A stretch of DNA of 64,000 bases from Flavobacterium foetidum (GTDB taxonomy: Bacteria > Bacteroidota > Bacteroidia > Flavobacteriales > Flavobacteriaceae). Shown here piece after piece: positions 60,520 to 64,000 of the stretch. The notes below the pieces were generated by a model, which saw only the letters and a program-made list of their open reading frames with translations, was not told where the DNA came from and ran no database searches. The stretch lies in contig NZ_SJTF01000010.1 of assembly GCF_004634245.1 (NCBI RefSeq), positions 124,001-188,000 on the forward strand, written 5' to 3'. A program made the position numbers and the translations under genes. How positions within the stretch are numbered: the stretch's first letter is position 1; each line of letters begins with the position of its first letter.

Positions 60520-62973
60520 TTACTTTATCGCTTTAGCGTTCTTAACCGGTTGGTCTGTTACTGCCAAAGCCAACACTTCGCTCATTTCTTTTACGTAATG
60601 AAAAGTAAGGCCTTCCAGGTATTCAGCTTTTATTTCATCAATATCACTTTTGTTTTCGTGGCATAAAATGATTTCTTTGATATTGGCTCGTTTTGCTGCT
60701 AAGATTTTTTCTTTAATTCCACCTACAGGCAAAACTTTGCCTCTTAATGTAATTTCGCCAGTCATAGCAATACTTTTCTTTACTTTCTTCTGCGTCAAAA
60801 GAGACACTAAAGAAGTCAGCATAGCAATCCCTGCACTTGGTCCGTCTTTTGGAGTTGCACCTTCCGGAACATGCAGATGAATGTTATATTTTTGAAAAAT
60901 TTCTGAGCTAATGCCTAATTTCTTAGCATTGGCCTTTATATATTCTAATGCGATTGTAGCAGATTCTTTCATTACAGTCCCTAGGTTTCCTGTAATGCTC
61001 AAAGATCCCTTACCTTCAGAAATCAATGATTCTATAAACAAAATATCGCCTCCAACACTTGTCCACGCAAGACCAGTAACCACACCAGCAACATCGTTAT
61101 TTTCGTACTTATCTCTTTCTAATCTTGGAACACCCAAAATGGCAACAATATCTTCGTCTGTAACCTTTTTATTGTACTCCTCTTCCATCGCAACCGATTT
61201 TGCCGCATTTCTGATTACTTGCGCAATTTTTGTTTCAAGATTACGAACACCAGATTCACGCGTATAGCCTTCTACAATTTTCTCTAATTGTTTTTTGCCT
61301 ATAGTCAAATCTTTTGCTGTTAACCCATGTGCTTCGAGCTGTTTTGGAAACAAGTGTCTTTTGGCAATTTCGACCTTTTCTTCAATAGTATATCCAGACA
61401 TTTTGATTACTTCCATTCTGTCTCGCAATGCTGGCTGAATCGCTCCCATATTGTTAGAAGTTGCTATAAACATCACTTTAGACAAATCGTAACCCATTTC
61501 GAGGAAATTATCATAGAAAGCATTGTTTTGTTCTGGATCTAAAACCTCTAATAAGGCTGAAGACGGATCGCCACTATGACTGCTCGAAAGCTTATCAATT
61601 TCATCCAGAATAAAAACAGGATTTGACGTTCCTGCTTTTTTAAGACTCTGAATGATTCTTCCTGGCATCGCACCAATATAGGTTTTTCTGTGTCCGCGGA
61701 TTTCTGCTTCGTCACGTAGACCTCCAAGAGAAATACGTACATATTCTCGACCCAATGCTTCTGCAACAGAACGCCCGATAGAAGTTTTTCCTACTCCGGG
61801 AGGTCCTGTCAAACAAATAATTGGCGATTTCATATCGTTTCGCAGCTTTAAAACCGCCAAATGTTCAATCATTCTTTTCTTAACTTCATCAAGTCCGAAA
61901 TGATCTTTATCTAAAATTTTCTGAGCATTTTTCAAATCAAATTTATCTTTAGAATATTCTCCCCAAGGAAGTTCTAAAAACAATTCTAAATAATTTCTCT
62001 GAATTCCAAAATCAGGAGACTGCGGATTCATACGACGCATTTTAGACAATTCTTTTTCAAAATGTTTCTGCGTTTTTTCATCCCACTTTTTAGTTTTGGC
62101 CTTCTGCCCCATTTCGTCCATTTCCTCTTCCTGAGAAACGCCTCCCAATTCTTCCTGAATGGTTTTCATTTGCTGATGAAGAAAATATTCTCTTTGTTGC
62201 TGGTCCAAATCAAAACGCACTTTTGACTGGATATCATTTTTTAACTCCAGTTTTTGCAGTTCGACATTCATATAGCGTAACGTCTCAAGCGCTCTGTCCT
62301 TAAGACCGTTTATTGATAAAAGACCTTGTTTTTCTTTTACCGTAAGATTCATGTTTGAAGAAACAAAATTGATTAAAAACGATTGGCTTTCAATATTTTT
62401 AATCGCAAAAGTAGCTTCAGAAGGAATGTTTGGACTTTCTTTAATAATCTGAATAGCCAGCTCCTTTACCGAATCTAAAATTGCAGTAAACTCACTGTCA
62501 TTTTCATCTGGACGCACTTCTTCAACCTCTTTGACTTGTGCGGTCATATAAGGGTCTTCTGAAACTATCTCGTCAATCTCGAAACGTTTTTTTCCTTGCA
62601 GAATAACGGTTACGTTTCCGTCAGGCATTTTCAAGACTCTTAAAATGCGTGCAACAGTTCCAATTTTATGAATATCATCTTTTGAAGGGTCTTCGTCTTC
62701 TTCATTAATTTGAGAAACAACTCCAATTATTTTTCCTCCGGCATTTGCATCATTTATTAAGCGAATTGATTTGTCTCTACCCGCAGAAATCGGAATCACA
62801 ACTCCTGGAAACAAGACAGTATTGCGTAATGGCAGGATCGGAAGCGAAACAGGAAGTTCCTCATTATTCATTTCCTCTTCGTCCTCGGGAGTTAATAATG
62901 GAATTAATTCTGCCTCCGAATCAAATTCCTGAAGTGACAGATTGTCAATAGTGAGTATTTTATGGTTTGACAT
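60520..62973 (-). CDS. lon: ATP-dependent Lon protease
   Basis: An 817-residue LonA-type protease of protein quality control. N-terminal LAN domain, about 40-240 (LPILPLRNTVLFPGVVIPI). The coiled-coil linker and AAA+ domain carry Walker A GPPGVGKTS, Walker B VFILDEIDKL and sensor residues in IATSNNMGAI. The C-terminal protease domain has the catalytic Ser in KDGPSAGIAM and the Lys in GGIKEKILAAKR. An acidic N-terminal extension and a 40-residue acidic segment are typical for Bacteroidota Lon. No clear promoter match was seen upstream. Confidence 0.97.
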   Translation of the reverse strand: MSNHKILTIDNLSLQEFDSEAELIPLLTPEDEEEMNNEELPVSLPILPLRNTVLFPGVVIPISAGRDKSIRLINDANAGGKIIGVVSQINEEDEDPSKDDIHKIGTVARILRVLKMPDGNVTVILQGKKRFEIDEIVSEDPYMTAQVKEVEEVRPDENDSEFTAILDSVKELAIQIIKESPNIPSEATFAIKNIESQSFLINFVSSNMNLTVKEKQGLLSINGLKDRALETLRYMNVELQKLELKNDIQSKVRFDLDQQQREYFLHQQMKTIQEELGGVSQEEEMDEMGQKAKTKKWDEKTQKHFEKELSKMRRMNPQSPDFGIQRNYLELFLELPWGEYSKDKFDLKNAQKILDKDHFGLDEVKKRMIEHLAVLKLRNDMKSPIICLTGPPGVGKTSIGRSVAEALGREYVRISLGGLRDEAEIRGHRKTYIGAMPGRIIQSLKKAGTSNPVFILDEIDKLSSSHSGDPSSALLEVLDPEQNNAFYDNFLEMGYDLSKVMFIATSNNMGAIQPALRDRMEVIKMSGYTIEEKVEIAKRHLFPKQLEAHGLTAKDLTIGKKQLEKIVEGYTRESGVRNLETKIAQVIRNAAKSVAMEEEYNKKVTDEDIVAILGVPRLERDKYENNDVAGVVTGLAWTSVGGDILFIESLISEGKGSLSITGNLGTVMKESATIALEYIKANAKKLGISSEIFQKYNIHLHVPEGATPKDGPSAGIAMLTSLVSLLTQKKVKKSIAMTGEITLRGKVLPVGGIKEKILAAKRANIKEIILCHENKSDIDEIKAEYLEGLTFHYVKEMSEVLALAVTDQPVKNAKAIK

Positions 62974-63160
62974 AATAAAATATAAGTCTTTTTGTCATTA
63001 AAAAATTATCGCTGTCTGTAAAAACACCTTATTCATGCATTTTTTTCTTAAAATGTATAGTAAACATTTCATATACAAGGCAGGTCGTAAAAATAGACAA
63101 TGATTATGCCAAATCCAAAAACATGCGACGTGAAATGACCCAAAAAACCAATTGCATAAA

Positions 63161-63187
63161 AAAAGCCGAAACTTAATTTCGGCTTTT
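63161..63187. terminator. Intrinsic terminator of the lipoprotein gene
   Basis: Perfect 11-bp arms AAAAGCCGAAA (63161-63171) and complement (63177-63187), with A/T runs. Confidence 0.8.
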
Positions 63188-63206
63188 AAAATCATATATC
63201 AGAATT

Positions 63207-63902
63207 TTAGTTCAATTTGTACGAAACCAAATCTGATGCGACTTTATTAAAAATAAATTTAACAAGCCCAACATCTTTAGACATCCAATATTCAGCTTCA
63301 GAAGTGCCTGCCGCTTTTCCTTCTACAGAAGTTTCAAGCTTAAGTTTAAATTTGATAACATCTTTATAAGTAACATTCTTAACAACAGCCGTTGCTCCTT
63401 TCTCTAAAATGGTTCCTGTATATTTTACATTCATTTTTATAGCAGGAACACCTGGAATATCAATTGTGGTAGTTTGTGTGTAGGTTCCAGTCCATGTACC
63501 ATTTACCTCTAGATTATCTTTAAAAAATGTATATTCGTAACCACTAATTTTAGAGGAAATCCCACCACTATTTGTAACAATGTCATCTAATTTAATATAA
63601 TAATCTCCACCAGTTTTTTTTAACCATGCCGTTGCAGAACCCGTAATATCGCTACTAGAAGGTGTAAGGAACTTATCGAATTTGTAATAAGTACTTTGGC
63701 CTATTTTTTCAGTACCGATTATTTTCATAGAAATATCAGAGCCGTTGTTTAGAACCCACTGGTTACCTACTGCCGCTGGCCAGTAATCTCCTTGAGAAGG
63801 CTCATTTCCTTGGTCATCACTTCCAGAATCACTTGAACATGATGTTAATAATGATGTAGACACAAACAATGTCATCAAAGCAAAGCTTTTAAATTTTTTC
63901 AT
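63207..63902 (-). CDS. Lipoprotein of unknown function
   Basis: A 231-residue lipoprotein from ATG 63902; a longer frame (63947) adds 15 residues before a clean signal peptide and is not preferred. Lipobox LLTSCSS (lipidated Cys about residue 22), then a Ser/Asp/Gly linker (SDSGSDDQGNEPSQGDYWP). The rest is beta-rich and resembles Bacteroidota hypothetical lipoproteins (YWPAAVGNQWVLNNG, EAEYWMSKDVGLVKFIF). Probably anchored in the outer membrane. A TATTTTTG box lies at 63945-63952. Confidence 0.8.
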   Translation of the reverse strand: MKKFKSFALMTLFVSTSLLTSCSSDSGSDDQGNEPSQGDYWPAAVGNQWVLNNGSDISMKIIGTEKIGQSTYYKFDKFLTPSSSDITGSATAWLKKTGGDYYIKLDDIVTNSGGISSKISGYEYTFFKDNLEVNGTWTGTYTQTTTIDIPGVPAIKMNVKYTGTILEKGATAVVKNVTYKDVIKFKLKLETSVEGKAAGTSEAEYWMSKDVGLVKFIFNKVASDLVSYKLN

Positions 63903-64000
63903 AGTTTTAAATTTCGTTAATGGTAAATTGTAAGTAATTTTTATCAAAAATATATCGATACTTTTATTCTTCCTTACGCCTTTACGTAAAACAGAAAAAA

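Noticed and set aside
1..64000. tRNA, rRNA, riboswitch, phage or defence system
   Set aside because: I looked for tRNA-like and rRNA segments, integrases, restriction or toxin-antitoxin signatures and saw none that I could support by eye.

Overview
The window is chromosomal DNA from a member of the Bacteroidota, almost certainly Flavobacterium or a close relative. The reasons are: AT-rich intergenic DNA; several promoters of the Bacteroidota type (TTG, then 17-22 bases, then TAnnTTTG) and little Shine-Dalgarno signal; menaquinone genes; a fused ResB-CcsA cytochrome c maturation protein; the type IX secretion protein PorQ; M56/BlaI regulatory pairs; and family matches such as DUF2911 and PIG-L proteins of Bacteroidota type. 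I saw no rRNA, tRNA, CRISPR array, prophage or recognisable defence island. Apart from one insertion sequence the window reads as ordinary core plus lineage-specific chromosome.

Layout. 1-2.9 kb: SelO (cut by the window edge), converging on a YpdA-like reductase and a CYTH protein. 3.1-13.7 kb: a dispersed menaquinone cluster on the minus strand (menC, menA, menB, menD) interleaved with a TPR protein, a UPF0173 hydrolase, a CvfB-like S1 protein and a secreted M28 peptidase. 13.9-16.2 kb: a thioredoxin-like protein, a GNAT acetyltransferase and a glutathione peroxidase. 17.0-18.4 kb: an ECF sigma factor overlapping its RskA-like anti-sigma factor. 18.7-21.9 kb: a very large fused ResB-CcsA protein. 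22.2-25.6 kb: a tight plus-strand operon (DUF2520, KdsC-like, UbiA-like, Maf, MscS). 25.7-37.1 kb: an AI-2E-type permease, a POTRA-like envelope protein, a His-rich secreted protein, a beta-propeller lipoprotein, PIG-L deacetylase / 35-residue membrane peptide / sodium:solute symporter, and a four-helix sensor-like protein. 37.3-41.0 kb: DUF2911, a HAD phosphatase, TcdA, TatD and DUF1684. 41.1-49.4 kb: an MFS exporter, a duplicated BlaI-M56 operon with an operator-covered promoter, a serine hydrolase carrying a glycogen-binding-like module, a 46-residue protein and an EamA exporter. 49.5-51.9 kb: a fasciclin protein and three tandem ExbD-like proteins. 52.0-63.9 kb: rpsA, a membrane protein, a nucleoside permease, cmk, an IS982-family element, an L,D-transpeptidase-like protein, porQ, lon and a lipoprotein.

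The most unusual loci are (i) three tandem ExbD/TolR-like proteins that all lack the membrane aspartate normally needed for proton-driven function and have no ExbB partner in view, and (ii) a four-gene operon of two BlaI-M56 pairs. Its only visible promoter is covered by two AACTA/TAGTT dyads, the two sensors end in different periplasmic tails (a TonB-plug-like segment and a Met-rich coiled coil), and a penicillin-recognising-fold hydrolase follows it. A 35-residue single-helix peptide sits between a PIG-L deacetylase and a sodium:solute symporter.

Limits: all family calls come from reading motifs by eye. Identities and membrane segments were not computed.
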